DNA from: Verrucomicrobiota bacterium
GTDB taxonomy: Bacteria > Verrucomicrobiota > Verrucomicrobiia > Limisphaerales > J093
NCBI GenBank assembly: GCA_027493615.1
Contig: JAOSKK010000036.1
Coordinates: 186,001-250,000 of the forward strand
Reading direction: 5' to 3'
DNA length: 64,000 nucleotides
The stretch's first letter is position 1. Each line of letters begins with the position of its first letter. A program made the translations under genes and the position numbers. A model generated the notes under the pieces. The model saw only the letters and a program-made list of their open reading frames with translations. It had not been told where the DNA came from and made no database searches. This document shows positions 8,871-17,668 of this stretch, piece by piece.

Positions 8871-9746
8871 CTACGGACTCACGGTTGTATCGCCCGGCGT
8901 CCCGGCGGCAGAGGAAGCCGGGGTGGCCATGGCCGAGGATGGTTCCACGGCAGCAGTCGATGCGTCGTTGGCCGGACGAGCAAGTTGCCGCTGCTCCACC
9001 CGCTGGAGGTCCCGCTTCAACGCCTCGAGCACGCGCGTGTTGCCCAGGAGCAGGGCGATCATGACGAAAGTCAGGATCAGGACAACCACCGAGGCGAAAC
9101 CAGCCTCCGGATGCGGTGCCGAGGCTTTCCTGGGAGGCGCGGCTTGCGGGCGAGCCTTCATGGGCGTGGCGATGGAGGTGGAACGGCGAGGAACGTAAAG
9201 AGGGCCGGGGTGCGGCCGGCGCGCGGACCGGGGGAGAAGTTCGAGTTCCCAGCGCCAGGCGGTGGCCCCGGGACGCGCGTCCTCGATAAAGCGGGTGGCC
9301 TTGACCTGCCCGAGGAAGGGACGCCAGGCGTCGTCAGAGCCGGCGCGCCGGACCACGTTCGAACCATCGAAGAAGTAGACGATCTCGGCCCCGGCATGCG
9401 GTAGGTGCAGGGCCTGGAGCGGACCTTCCTGCACCAGCCGCGGCGACGCGGTGGCCCGGCGAAGGTCGGCGCGCCAGCGTTCGCCAGCGTCCGCCGCACG
9501 GGCGATGTCGGCCGCGACTCGGCGGAGTTGGCGGGTGTGATCCAGTACACGGCTGTACGCCGCGCCCGCCGCCGCCAGGATCACGAAGAACACGCTGATA
9601 TAAATCAACGCCTCAACCAACATCATGCCCCGGCAGTTGGCCGGGGGACGCCGTCTCCAAGCGACAAGCCTGGTACCCGGCCCCGAAGACCCATGCATGA
9701 GGGCCAGGGACACCGGCTCGGCGGAGGGGTTTCGCAGGAGTTTCAT
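8871..9746 (-). CDS. pseudopilin (GspJ/PilW-like) with appended membrane segment
   Basis: The start at 9746 forms an ATGA overlap with the preceding gene. After a basic leader, the prepilin-type site is CRG|MMLVEALIYISVFFVILA, with Glu at +5 of the mature protein and one hydrophobic helix, followed by a small beta-rich domain (VYFFDGSNVVRRAGSDDAWR). From about residue 195 a second unit begins at an internal Met (MKARPQAAPPRKASAPHPEA) with its own transmembrane helix (SVVVLILTFVMIALLLG) and a basic coiled tail. Two originally separate genes may be fused here, through loss of a stop or a sequencing error. It is the last gene of the secretion/pilus operon. Confidence 0.68.
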   Translation of the reverse strand: MKLLRNPSAEPVSLALMHGSSGPGTRLVAWRRRPPANCRGMMLVEALIYISVFFVILAAAGAAYSRVLDHTRQLRRVAADIARAADAGERWRADLRRATASPRLVQEGPLQALHLPHAGAEIVYFFDGSNVVRRAGSDDAWRPFLGQVKATRFIEDARPGATAWRWELELLPRSARRPHPGPLYVPRRSTSIATPMKARPQAAPPRKASAPHPEAGFASVVVLILTFVMIALLLGNTRVLEALKRDLQRVEQRQLARPANDASTAAVEPSSAMATPASSAAGTPGDTTVSP

Positions 9747-10195
9747 GAGCGATCCCGGGATGAGCCAGCCGGGAAGAGGACGTCGGCGGATGGGACGGGG
9801 CCGGCGGCATCGAGGCTGGCTTCACGCACCACGGGCCCGCCGCCGCCCTTGCCTGCCGGCCGCCACTCGAGCCGCAGGCGGTTGGTTTCGACCGTGAGCT
9901 GGAACTGTCCCGGCGGGAGGTTCCGGGCAGCTTCGGCGCGGACCTCGTAGACGTGGATGCCCGGGGTGAAGGCGTGCCAGGCGCCGGCCCGCAGGACTTC
10001 GAGCTCGCCGTCCACGAGTTCCATGGCCAGGGCCCGCGTGTACAGCGCCCGCAACGCCACCTGTTCCCGCTGGAACGACATCGAGAGCGGCAGCAGGGTG
10101 AACGCGAGCAGTCCCAGCGCGATGAGCAGTTCCGCGGTGAGCGATCCCCGGTCGGGACGGGGCCCGGCGGGGCAAAGGGTGCGGCGTGTTTGCAT
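9743..10195 (-). CDS. pseudopilin-like type IV prepilin protein
   Basis: 150 aa starting MQTRRTLCPAGPRPDRGSLT. The prepilin motif is RGS|LTAELLIALGLLAFTLL, with Glu close to the +5 position and a hydrophobic helix, followed by a short beta-rich domain (FTPGIHVYEVRAEA, QFQLTVETNRLRLEW). Minor pseudopilins of type II secretion (GspI/V-like) have this size and plan. It lies in the operon directly after the second F-type gene and overlaps the next gene by an ATGA. No disulfide cysteines are visible in the mature part. Confidence 0.68.
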   Translation of the reverse strand: MQTRRTLCPAGPRPDRGSLTAELLIALGLLAFTLLPLSMSFQREQVALRALYTRALAMELVDGELEVLRAGAWHAFTPGIHVYEVRAEAARNLPPGQFQLTVETNRLRLEWRPAGKGGGGPVVREASLDAAGPVPSADVLFPAGSSRDRS

Positions 10196-10203
10196 GGTCG
10201 GGA

Positions 10204-10800
10204 TCACCAGAGGGTGGCGCCTGTGATCAGTTGGGTGAGCATCTGGAACACGGCGACGGTGAGGGCGGCGACGAACACGCCGTTGAGGATGACGAGGCTC
10301 GTCGTGGCAACTTGCGCCGCCGTCTGCTCGAGCTGGAAGGCCCGGGCATCCAGGGCCTCCTCCCAGCCGGCCAGGGCGGCGACAAATCCGCCACCGCCGC
10401 GGGCGGCGGTTTCCACCCGCCACTCGAGTTCCCCGCCGTCGTCGACATGCCGCAGGGCGCGCGGCAGTTGCAGGCCGTCCTGCAAGTCCTTCAAGACCGC
10501 CACCGCACGCTGGCGCAGGACTTCGTTGGCCGATCCCTCCGCCGCGAGCATCACGGCGCGCGGCTCGGGCAGACCGGCATCCAGGGCCAGCCCCAGCAGC
10601 GACGCGAAGTCCCGGAGCAGGCGGTGCCGCTGCCAGGAGATGCGTAGAGCGAGGCTGCTCCAGGGCAGCGGCAAATGGCGTCGCAACCAGCCTTTGAACC
10701 GCGGGCCGCCCCAATAAAGGAGCGTGGCGAACCACAGACCCAGGAACACGGCCGCCTGCACCGCGAGCAGTTCCAGACGCCATTCCGCCAGCCACTGCAT
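10204..10800 (-). CDS. half-size GspF/PilC-type inner-membrane protein, second half
   Basis: 198 aa starting MQWLAEWRLELLAVQAAVFL. One hydrophobic segment at the N-terminus, a T2SF-type helical domain (LLRDFASLLGLALDAGLPEP, DLQDGLQLPRALRH), and a last transmembrane helix (LVILNGVFVAALTVAVFQML). A normal GspF has two such domains in one ~400-aa chain; here each sits in its own gene. The ATG overlaps the stop of the preceding half-gene by one base, so the two are probably made in equal amounts and assemble as one unit. They could also result from a small indel in a single gene, but the clean start and stop argue against a recent error. Confidence 0.7.
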   Translation of the reverse strand: MQWLAEWRLELLAVQAAVFLGLWFATLLYWGGPRFKGWLRRHLPLPWSSLALRISWQRHRLLRDFASLLGLALDAGLPEPRAVMLAAEGSANEVLRQRAVAVLKDLQDGLQLPRALRHVDDGGELEWRVETAARGGGGFVAALAGWEEALDARAFQLEQTAAQVATTSLVILNGVFVAALTVAVFQMLTQLITGATLW

Positions 10801-11417
10801 CAGGCCGGTGGGAGCACCTCGGTCATGTCGTAGTGGATCTGACTGAGCTTCGGGAGCACGAACACCATGAGCAGGCTGAAGACCGCCATCCACGCCGGCG
10901 AGGTGACGAATGCCAGCAGCATCAGGTAATGCTGGGCCTTGAACAGCGGCGAGGTACTCTCCCGCAGCAACCGGCGGGCGCCGACGATGGACTTGGGCAG
11001 CTCCCCCATCTCAGCTCCGGCCCGGATCAGTGCGGTCACGGGCGGCGGAAACACCCCGGGCGTGGCCTCGAGTGCCTGCGCCAACGGCAGCCCCGCCGCA
11101 AGCCGCTCGGCCAATTCGAGGATTGGTTTTCCCAGCCGTGCCCCGCCGCGCCGCGCCGCGCCTACGATGGCGTGCTCGAGCGCCCCGCCGGTCTCGAGGC
11201 CGGTCTCGATCAGGTCGAGCAACAGCCGAGCGCGCTCCTGCCGGCGTAACGGCAGGCTGAAGACGTAGTAGGCGACGTAGAACAGGCCGAACACCACCGG
11301 CAACCCCACCGCGGTCACCACGAGGACGCCTCCCAGGCATTCCCAGTCAACCGTCGCCACAAGTCCGGACAGGTCGCCGGCCAGCAGGCTGGATCCCAGG
11401 GGGTCGAGGGCATTCAT
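10800..11417 (-). CDS. half-size GspF/PilC-type inner-membrane protein, first half
   Basis: 205 aa. A transmembrane helix (GGVLVVTAVGLPVVFGLFYV), then one T2SF domain (LLLDLIETGLETGGALEHAI, ELAERLAAGLPLAQALEATP, ALIRAGAEMGELPKSI) and a C-terminal hydrophobic helix (LMLLAFVTSPAWMAVFSLLM). The motif 'RAGAEMGELP' corresponds to the conserved G-E segment of the F platform domain. It pairs with the next gene to make a split F protein, while the gene before it already encodes a full two-domain F. The operon therefore carries two platform proteins. Confidence 0.72.
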   Translation of the reverse strand: MNALDPLGSSLLAGDLSGLVATVDWECLGGVLVVTAVGLPVVFGLFYVAYYVFSLPLRRQERARLLLDLIETGLETGGALEHAIVGAARRGGARLGKPILELAERLAAGLPLAQALEATPGVFPPPVTALIRAGAEMGELPKSIVGARRLLRESTSPLFKAQHYLMLLAFVTSPAWMAVFSLLMVFVLPKLSQIHYDMTEVLPPA

Positions 11418-11425
11418 GGCAGGCG

Positions 11426-12412
11426 CTATTCAATCGAGCCCAGCGCGTTGAGGAACCGCGTCAGCACCACCATGCCGGAGGACACTTGCACGAGGATCAG
11501 GACCCCCAGCGCAATCACCGCCACCGGCAACGCCGCGTACAACAACATCTCCGTCCGATGCCGCGCGCGCTGGAAGTAGATCTCCGCCGCGCGACGAAAT
11601 CCCCGGGACAAATCCTCCCCTGCCTGCTCCAGCAGCCACAGGAACAGGGGCGGGAACACGCGCGCCCCGGCCGTGAACTGGCTCACCCGACCCTGGCCGG
11701 ACGCGATCCGGGAGTGCCACTCGGCCAACTCGCGCCCCGCGGGCGAACTTCGCTCGAGCTCGCGCACCAGCGCCACGGACTCGGCCAGGTTGCCCCCGCG
11801 CTCGAGCAGCAGGTGCATCGCCGCCGCGAATTGCGCCAGGTTCGACTCGAGGAAGCCCGGCAACCGCCAGCTCAACCAGGTCCGCCATGCCGGTTGCGCC
11901 AGCGCCAGCGCCACCAGGATCCCCGTCGCCGTCAGCCACACCGGCGGCAGCCACAGCATCACCGGCACGGCCACCGGTGTCCCGCCCAGGCCGAGAAGCT
12001 CGTTCATGGCCGGAAAGATGAGCCGCGTGTTCAGCCAGATGAGAAACAACGACAGTGCCAGCGCCGCCGCCAGCACCATCACCGGATACACGATCAACGC
12101 CTTGAGCCGCGCCCACAGGGCATGTCGGCGCTCATAGTAGTCGGCGAGCGTCAGCAACATGGCCGGCAGATCCTCCCCGGCCGCCCCGAGTCGCACCATG
12201 CGGGTGTAGAACTCCGGGAGGTCGCGGCGCGTCAGCGCGTCGCGCAGCGGCGTGCCCTTGGCCAGGTCGGTCTCGAGCAGGCGCAGTTCCTCCCGCAGCG
12301 GGGGGTCCTGCAGGTTGGCCGAGAGCTGGCGCAGCGCGCCCTCCAGGGGCAGCCCGGCGCGCAGCATCCCGGCCAACTGCCGGTTGAAGAAGGCAAACTC
12401 GTCGTAGTTCAT
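11426..12412 (-). CDS. type II secretion/type IV pilus platform protein F
   Basis: 328 aa with two T2SF domains. The first (residues ~8-125) shows FFNRQLAGMLRAGLPLEGAL and VRLGAAGEDLPAMLLTLADY; transmembrane helices follow (LIVYPVMVLAAALALSLFLI, VWLTATGILVALALA); the second domain (~195-315) ends with LEQAGEDLSRGFRRAAEIYF and a last helix (LPVAVIALGVLILVQVSSGM). This inner-membrane protein couples the E ATPase to pseudopilus assembly. The start codon overlaps the stop of gspE (ATGA), indicating translational coupling. Confidence 0.88.
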   Translation of the reverse strand: MNYDEFAFFNRQLAGMLRAGLPLEGALRQLSANLQDPPLREELRLLETDLAKGTPLRDALTRRDLPEFYTRMVRLGAAGEDLPAMLLTLADYYERRHALWARLKALIVYPVMVLAAALALSLFLIWLNTRLIFPAMNELLGLGGTPVAVPVMLWLPPVWLTATGILVALALAQPAWRTWLSWRLPGFLESNLAQFAAAMHLLLERGGNLAESVALVRELERSSPAGRELAEWHSRIASGQGRVSQFTAGARVFPPLFLWLLEQAGEDLSRGFRRAAEIYFQRARHRTEMLLYAALPVAVIALGVLILVQVSSGMVVLTRFLNALGSIE

Positions 12413-13524
12413 GCGGCGTCCTTCGATCCTAGGTCACTCGGGGCACTCCCGAAGACGCGCTCGTATTCACGAAGATCCGACAGGCCCCGCCGCAAAAGCT
12501 CACGCGCCGATGCCTCGAGGCCCGGCTCGGCGCAGATCCCCTCCGGACCCTCGGACCGGAGCTGCCGGCGCAGCCGGGCGTCCAAACGCACTGCCTCCAC
12601 GACCGGGACGCGCCCCCGATAGCCGGTGCGCAGGCACGCCGGACAGCCCCGGCCCGCACACCCCGGACACAGCCGCCGGAGCAGCCGCTGGTTCAACACC
12701 AGCTCGACCGCCGCCATCACCGCGTGCGCTTCCGCGACCATGACCAGCAACCGCTCAAACACCCCCTGACAGGAGCCCGCGTGCAGGGTCGAGATCACCA
12801 GATGCCCCGTCAGTGCGGCGCGCACCGCCAGGTTCGCGGTCTCTTCGTCGCGGATCTCCCCGAGCACCAGCACCTGCGGGTCCTGGCGCAGAAGGTGACG
12901 GGCAGCGACGGCGAAGGTGAGGCCACGCGCCTCGTTGACCTCGGTCTGCATGATCCCGGGCAGGATCTGTTCCACCGGATCTTCGACGGTGATGATGTGC
13001 CGGCCCCCCAGCTCGAGCAGCGACAGCAGACAGCCATAGATCGTGGTGGTCTTGCCGCTCCCCGCCGGACCGGTCAACAGCAACAGCCCCGCGTGACTGC
13101 GTAGGAATCGTTCGAGGTCCGCCGTGACCTCCTCCGGCAAGTCCAACCCGCGCAGCGGACGGGCCGCGGCCTGCTGAAACAGCCGCAGCACGATCTTCTC
13201 GCCCGTCACCGTAGGATAGGTGGCCACCCGGATGTCCTGGCGCGCCCCGCTGTCGGCCTGGTTGATCCGGCCATCCTGGGGCAGCGATTCCTGATACGTC
13301 TTCAGCCGCGCCAGGAACTTGATCCGGCCGAACACCGGCTCCGCCACGTCGGGCGCCAGCTCGGCAACCGGCGTGAGCACGCCGTCAAGCCGGAACGCCA
13401 CCTGGGCGCCCCCAGCCGCGCGCTGCAGATGGATGTCACTGGCGCCGGCCTCTTCCGCCTGGCGGATGAGACGCGACACCACTTCCGGGGCTGAGGCTTG
13501 CGGATCCAGGCTCACCAAAGCCAT
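12409..13524 (-). CDS. GspE/PilB-type secretion ATPase, short form
   Basis: 371 aa, first gene of the operon. Walker A GPAGSGKTTTIYG, the Asp box (IITVEDPVEQILPGIMQTEV), Walker B (VLVLGEIRDEET), the His box (TGHLVISTLHAGS) and a tetracysteine zinc element (CPGCAGRGCPACLRTGYRGR) are all present. It lacks the N-terminal GspL-binding N1 domain of full GspE (~500+ aa) but keeps the N2 domain (EEAGASDIHLQRAAGGAQVA). It powers pseudopilus assembly in the cytoplasm. No secretin (D), C, L, M or prepilin peptidase gene is nearby, so those must be encoded elsewhere. Confidence 0.9.
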   Translation of the reverse strand: MALVSLDPQASAPEVVSRLIRQAEEAGASDIHLQRAAGGAQVAFRLDGVLTPVAELAPDVAEPVFGRIKFLARLKTYQESLPQDGRINQADSGARQDIRVATYPTVTGEKIVLRLFQQAAARPLRGLDLPEEVTADLERFLRSHAGLLLLTGPAGSGKTTTIYGCLLSLLELGGRHIITVEDPVEQILPGIMQTEVNEARGLTFAVAARHLLRQDPQVLVLGEIRDEETANLAVRAALTGHLVISTLHAGSCQGVFERLLVMVAEAHAVMAAVELVLNQRLLRRLCPGCAGRGCPACLRTGYRGRVPVVEAVRLDARLRRQLRSEGPEGICAEPGLEASARELLRRGLSDLREYERVFGSAPSDLGSKDAA

Positions 13525-13802
13525 TGACCGCCCGAAGGACGCGTCGTCACGCCCGATGGATCGCCCGACAGGCCGAGGTCCTCAGGCGGACCCATGGGTT
13601 CGCGGCGTGGCCAGGCTCGCGGCGCAGATCCGCAGCGATCCGCCGATGACGATGCGGAGAGCAGGAGGTAACCGCACGCGAACTTCTGGGTCGGGGCGAT
13701 CCCGAGGTTGGGGGCGAGCTTTCCGATTGCGGCGGGACGGCGGGGCTTCCATGCTCGCGCCCATGCCCGAAGCACAAGCCCCCCAAGAGCGCCGGTCTGC
13801 CC

Positions 13803-15203
13803 ATGGCCAGCCGCTGGGATCCGGCCAGACTCCGCGCCGAGGAAGCGGAACTCCAGCGCCTCGAGCACGCTCCGTGGGCCGCCCGAGTGCGCGGCTATCT
13901 GAAGTTGACCGGGCCCGCCTGGATGCAGAGCGCCATGACGCTCGGCGCCGGGAGCGCCGTGGCGTCCGTGGTGGCAGGGGCGTCGTTCGGGTACACCCTG
14001 CTCTGGGTGCAGCCGGTCGCCATGTTCCTGGGGATCATCATGCTGGCCGCCCTGGGGAACATCGTGCTTTCGACCGGGGAACGTCCCTACGCGGCGTTCG
14101 CCCGCGAACTTCATCCCGCGATCGCTTTCCTTTGGGCGCTGGCCTCGATTGTGGCCTCGGTGATCTGGCACTTCCCGCAGTACGGACTGGCCGGAGCGGC
14201 GATCTGGGACCTGGCCCAGTTGGCCGGAGCGCCGGCGGACTCGGTTCCCGTACAGTACGCGGTGAAGTTCGCCGGCGGCGCCGCGATTCTCGGGATGGCG
14301 ATCGCGGTGACCTGGAACTACGGCTCGGGAGCGCGGGGACTCAAGTTCTACGAGACATTCCTGCGGTGGGGCATCCGGCTGGTCATGCTGGCGTTTCTGT
14401 TCGTGGTGCTCCAAACCGGCATCAAATGGGGCGAGCTCTTCAAGGGCTTCTTCACCTTCCGCATCCCACCGGGCGAAGGGAGCATGACGCTAATCCTCGG
14501 GGCCATCGGGGCATCGGTGGGCATCAACATGACGTTCCTCTACCCGTACTCGATGCTGGCCAAGGGCTGGGGCAAACACCACCGGAGCCTCTCGCGCTTC
14601 GACCTCATCAACTCGATGTTCCTGCCGTTCGTCATCGTGACCTCGCTGGTCATCATCGCAATGGCCAACACGGTGTATGACCCGTCGCTGAACACGGTGC
14701 GGACGGACATGAAACCGCTGGACGCGGCGCGCAGCCTCGAGTCGCTGCTGGGCTCGTCGCTGGGAAGGGTGGTGCTGGACCTGGGCTTCATCGGGATGGC
14801 CTGCGGCGCGATCAGCACGCACATGGTGGTGTGCGGGTTCACCGGCTGCGAGATGTTCAAGCTCGAGTACACGCCGGCGCGGTACCGGCGCTTCACGCTG
14901 CTGCCGGCCATCGGCGTGCTGGGCGTGGCGTTCACCAGTCCGCTGTGGATGCCGATCGCGGCGTCGGCGATTGCCCTGACGCTGCTGCCGATTGCCTACG
15001 TGGCGTTCTTCGTCCTGAACAACAAGCGGCGTTACCTGGGCGAAGCCGTGGGGGCGGGTTGGCGACGCGGCCCGTTCAACGTGGCGATGATCGCGGCGAT
15101 CCTCTTTGCGTGCGTCGGGTCGGCCATCAAGATCAAGAGCGGCGTGATCGACAAGCTGTTCCCGCCGCGGCCACCCGCTGCAATCCAGCCGGCCGCGCGT
15201 TGA
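13803..15203 (+). CDS. Nramp-family divalent metal transporter-like membrane protein
   Basis: 466 aa with about eleven hydrophobic helices. After a charged N-terminus, the first helix reads LTGPAWMQSAMTLGAGSAVA, matching an Nramp-related branch in which the canonical DPGN metal-site motif of helix 1 is replaced. Later segments (GASVGINMTFLYPYSMLAKG; ACGAISTHMVVCGFTGCEMF) correspond to the helix 6 region and beyond. Family knowledge points to proton-coupled metal uptake at the inner membrane, but without the DPGN Asp/Asn and the helix 6 Met the ion is uncertain. It is transcribed away from the gspE operon; a 278-base gap between them must hold both promoters. Confidence 0.78.
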   Translation: MASRWDPARLRAEEAELQRLEHAPWAARVRGYLKLTGPAWMQSAMTLGAGSAVASVVAGASFGYTLLWVQPVAMFLGIIMLAALGNIVLSTGERPYAAFARELHPAIAFLWALASIVASVIWHFPQYGLAGAAIWDLAQLAGAPADSVPVQYAVKFAGGAAILGMAIAVTWNYGSGARGLKFYETFLRWGIRLVMLAFLFVVLQTGIKWGELFKGFFTFRIPPGEGSMTLILGAIGASVGINMTFLYPYSMLAKGWGKHHRSLSRFDLINSMFLPFVIVTSLVIIAMANTVYDPSLNTVRTDMKPLDAARSLESLLGSSLGRVVLDLGFIGMACGAISTHMVVCGFTGCEMFKLEYTPARYRRFTLLPAIGVLGVAFTSPLWMPIAASAIALTLLPIAYVAFFVLNNKRRYLGEAVGAGWRRGPFNVAMIAAILFACVGSAIKIKSGVIDKLFPPRPPAAIQPAAR

Positions 15204-15236
15204 CCGCCGCGACAGGACCGGGTACCCAAGGCCCCG

Positions 15237-16123
15237 ATGATTGACACCGCCGCGTTCGCCGGCCGGGTCGAGTTCGCGCCCACCTTCGCGCCCCGCCCCG
15301 GCATCACCCACGTGCTGTTTGACTTCGACGGCACCCTGTCGCTGATCCGTCAGGGCTGGCCGGACGTCATGGTGCCGCTGTTCGCCGAGTTGCTCCCACC
15401 CTTGCCCGGCGAAAGCGGGGAGGACCGCTGTCGGCTGGCCTTCGAGGACATCATGCGCCTGAACGGCAAGCAGACGATCTACCAGATGATCCAGTTGGCC
15501 GAGCGGATCCGCGAACGTGGAGGAACACCCGGCGACCCGCTGGCCTACAAGCACGAGTACCTGCGGCGCCTGGACGAACGGATCCGCGAACGTGTCGAGG
15601 CGCTGGCCGGGGGCGACTCCGGCCGGATGATCTCTTGGTGTACGGGTCCCGGGCCTTGCTCGACGAGCTGCAGCGCCGCGGTCTCCACCTCTATCTGGCC
15701 AGCGGCACGGATGAACCCTACGTCAAACGCGAGGCGGAACTGCTGGGCCTGACCCGCTACTTCGGGCCGCACATCTACGGGGCGCTGGACGACTTCAAGA
15801 AGTTCTCGAAGAAGATGGTGATCGAACGGATCCTGCGGGAGCACCGCATCGAGGGGCGCAGTTGCTGGCGTTCGGGGACGGCTACGTCGAGATCCAGAAC
15901 ACCAAGGAAGTCGGGGGATTGGCGGTGGCCGTGGCAAGTGACGAGGCCCACAACGGATCGGGGCAGATGGACGAGTGGAAACGGCAACGCCTACTGGGCG
16001 TCGGCGCGGACGTCGTGATCCCGGATTTCCGGGATGGCAAGGTCCTGTTGGACCTGGCTCTGGGGACCGGGACGAAGCACACCCGCTGTCGGCCAGACAT
16101 TGATCGCCACACATCATCCATGA
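15237..16123 (+). CDS. HAD-superfamily phosphatase, two or three frameshifts
   Basis: The first HAD motif is VLFDFDGTLS (nucleophile and acid/base Asp). A frame change at the GGGGG run near 15607 leads to YGSRALLDELQRRGLHLYLA and SGTDE (motif II), then FKKFSKKMVIERIL with the motif III Lys. A further change near 15855 gives LLAFGDGYVEIQNTKEVGG, which is motif IV. A plausible end has the stop overlapping the next start at 16120 (ATGA), which needs one more shift. Substrate unknown; HAD enzymes of this layout dephosphorylate sugar phosphates or nucleotides. It is probably co-transcribed with the following gene. Confidence 0.72.
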
Positions 16124-17253
16124 ACCCACCTCCCGAACCCTTGGACCTGACACGGCTGCGCGTCTTCCCGCTCGCCGAGCGGAAGAGTTTGAGCACGCTC
16201 GAGGAAATCCTCGTCGAGCCGGCCGATGACCCCGCCCCCGTTGCCCGAGCGGGTCCGCGATCAGGTGAAGGGCTGCGCCGCGCGCATCCGATCCGCCCGG
16301 GCGCGAGGTGCCGCGGTGATGCTCATCTATGGCGCCCACCTGGTGAAGAACGGCGGGCAACTTCTGCTGGTGCGGTTGCTGGACCACGGCTGGGTGACCC
16401 ACCTCGCCACCAACGGAGCCGGAACGATCCATGACTGGGAGTTCTCGTGGCTGGGACGCTCGACCGAAAGCGTGCGGGAGAACGTCGCCACAGGCACGTT
16501 TGGCACGTGGGAGGAGACAGGTCGCCACCTCCATCTGGCCCTGCTCTTGGGCGGGGTGCGTGGCGAAGGCTATGGGCGGTCCGTCGGCCGCTACATTTAC
16601 CAGGACGGCGGCGTGGTGCCGACGGCCGAAACCCTCGAGGAAGCAATTCGCACACAACCCGGGCACGCCCTCACCGCGGCGCGGGCGGACCTGCTGCAGG
16701 CCATCTGCCGGCACGGGCTGCCGAGTGGACCCTTGCTCGTGAATCACCAGTGGCGCAATGCCTCGCCGCTGGCCAATGCCTTCCGGCACGAGGTGCCCCT
16801 CACCGTGCATCCTGGCATCGGGTACGACATCATTACAAACCACCCGCTGTTCAACGGCGCCGTCGTGGGACGGGCGGGCGGTCTGGATTTCCGGCAGTTC
16901 TGCGGGTCGGTCGAGCAACTCGACGGCGGCGTGGTGTTGTCCATCGGGTCCGCGATCATGGGCCCGCAGGTGTTTGAGAAGGCGCTGAGCTGCGTCAACA
17001 ACCTGCGCCGCCAGGTCGGCCGGCCGGTGGTCAGCGGCCATCACTTCTACGTCGTGGATCTCCAGGATGGCGGCGGCTGGGACTGGACGCAGGGCGAGCC
17101 CCCCGGGAGAATCCCGCGTACTACCTGCGCTTCTGCAAGAGCTATTCAAGGATGGGCGGGTCGATGCACTACGTGCAGTCCGACAATGTCACGTTCCTGC
17201 ACCACCTCTTTGCCACCCTGAAGGATGCAATGGGGTCAAACATTGACATTTGA
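16120..17253 (+). CDS. deoxyhypusine-synthase-like protein of unknown role, two frameshifts
   Basis: Starts MNPPPEPLDLTRLRVFPLAE. After a shift at the CCCCC run near 16232, the main body reads VMLIYGAHLVKNGGQLLLVR, THLATNGAGTIHDWEFSWLG and TGTFGTWEETGRHLHLALLL. The NGAG-IHD and G-FG--EETGR motifs recall an uncharacterised bacterial family with the deoxyhypusine synthase fold. A second shift at the CCCCCC run near 17100 restores ENPAYYLRFCKSYSRMGGSM to the stop. The last eight codons and the stop lie inside the left arm of a 29-bp inverted repeat. The HAD phosphatase upstream suggests a shared sugar or nucleotide pathway, but that is only context. Confidence 0.55.
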
Positions 17254-17327
17254 CATTCTATCAGCCCCCTCCAGCGCCTGCCTCCGGTCGGCGGAGATTG
17301 TCAAATGTCAATGTTTGACCCCATTGC
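17227..17327. repeat. 29-bp perfect inverted repeat, 43-nt spacer
   Basis: The arms 17227-17255 and 17299-17327 are exact reverse complements. They are AT-richer than their surroundings (core TCAAACATTGACATTTGACA). The left arm supplies the end and the stop codon of the preceding gene. It resembles mobile palindromic (REP/MITE-type) units more than an ordinary terminator, since there is no T-run and the spacer is long. It could still stop transcription before tRNA-Lys. Confidence 0.85.
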
Positions 17328-17410
17328 CTTTTCCACTTGCCATCCCGACACCGGTTTGTTTCGATTCCCGCCCTTTCGCGCGGGTCGATGGACCCGGGCG
17401 GTGATGGGTT

Positions 17411-17486
<76 letters not shown>

Positions 17487-17668
17487 GACAAGAGTTTGTG
17501 GAGGTTGGAGCATTACGAAGGCTGGTTCCGATTCGCGAGGCGCGGTAACGCGCCTCGGTCGGCGGCCTTCCACGAGGCACGGGAGCGGGCCCGGGTCCGT
17601 CTCGCGCAGGAGCACGACATCACGGTGAAGGAGGATCGCCTGCGCCGGTTCATGGACGGACTTGCGCG

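Noticed and set aside
13525..13802. Open frames crossing the gspE-Nramp divergent gap
   Set aside because: No protein-like sequence; the gap is best read as a promoter region.
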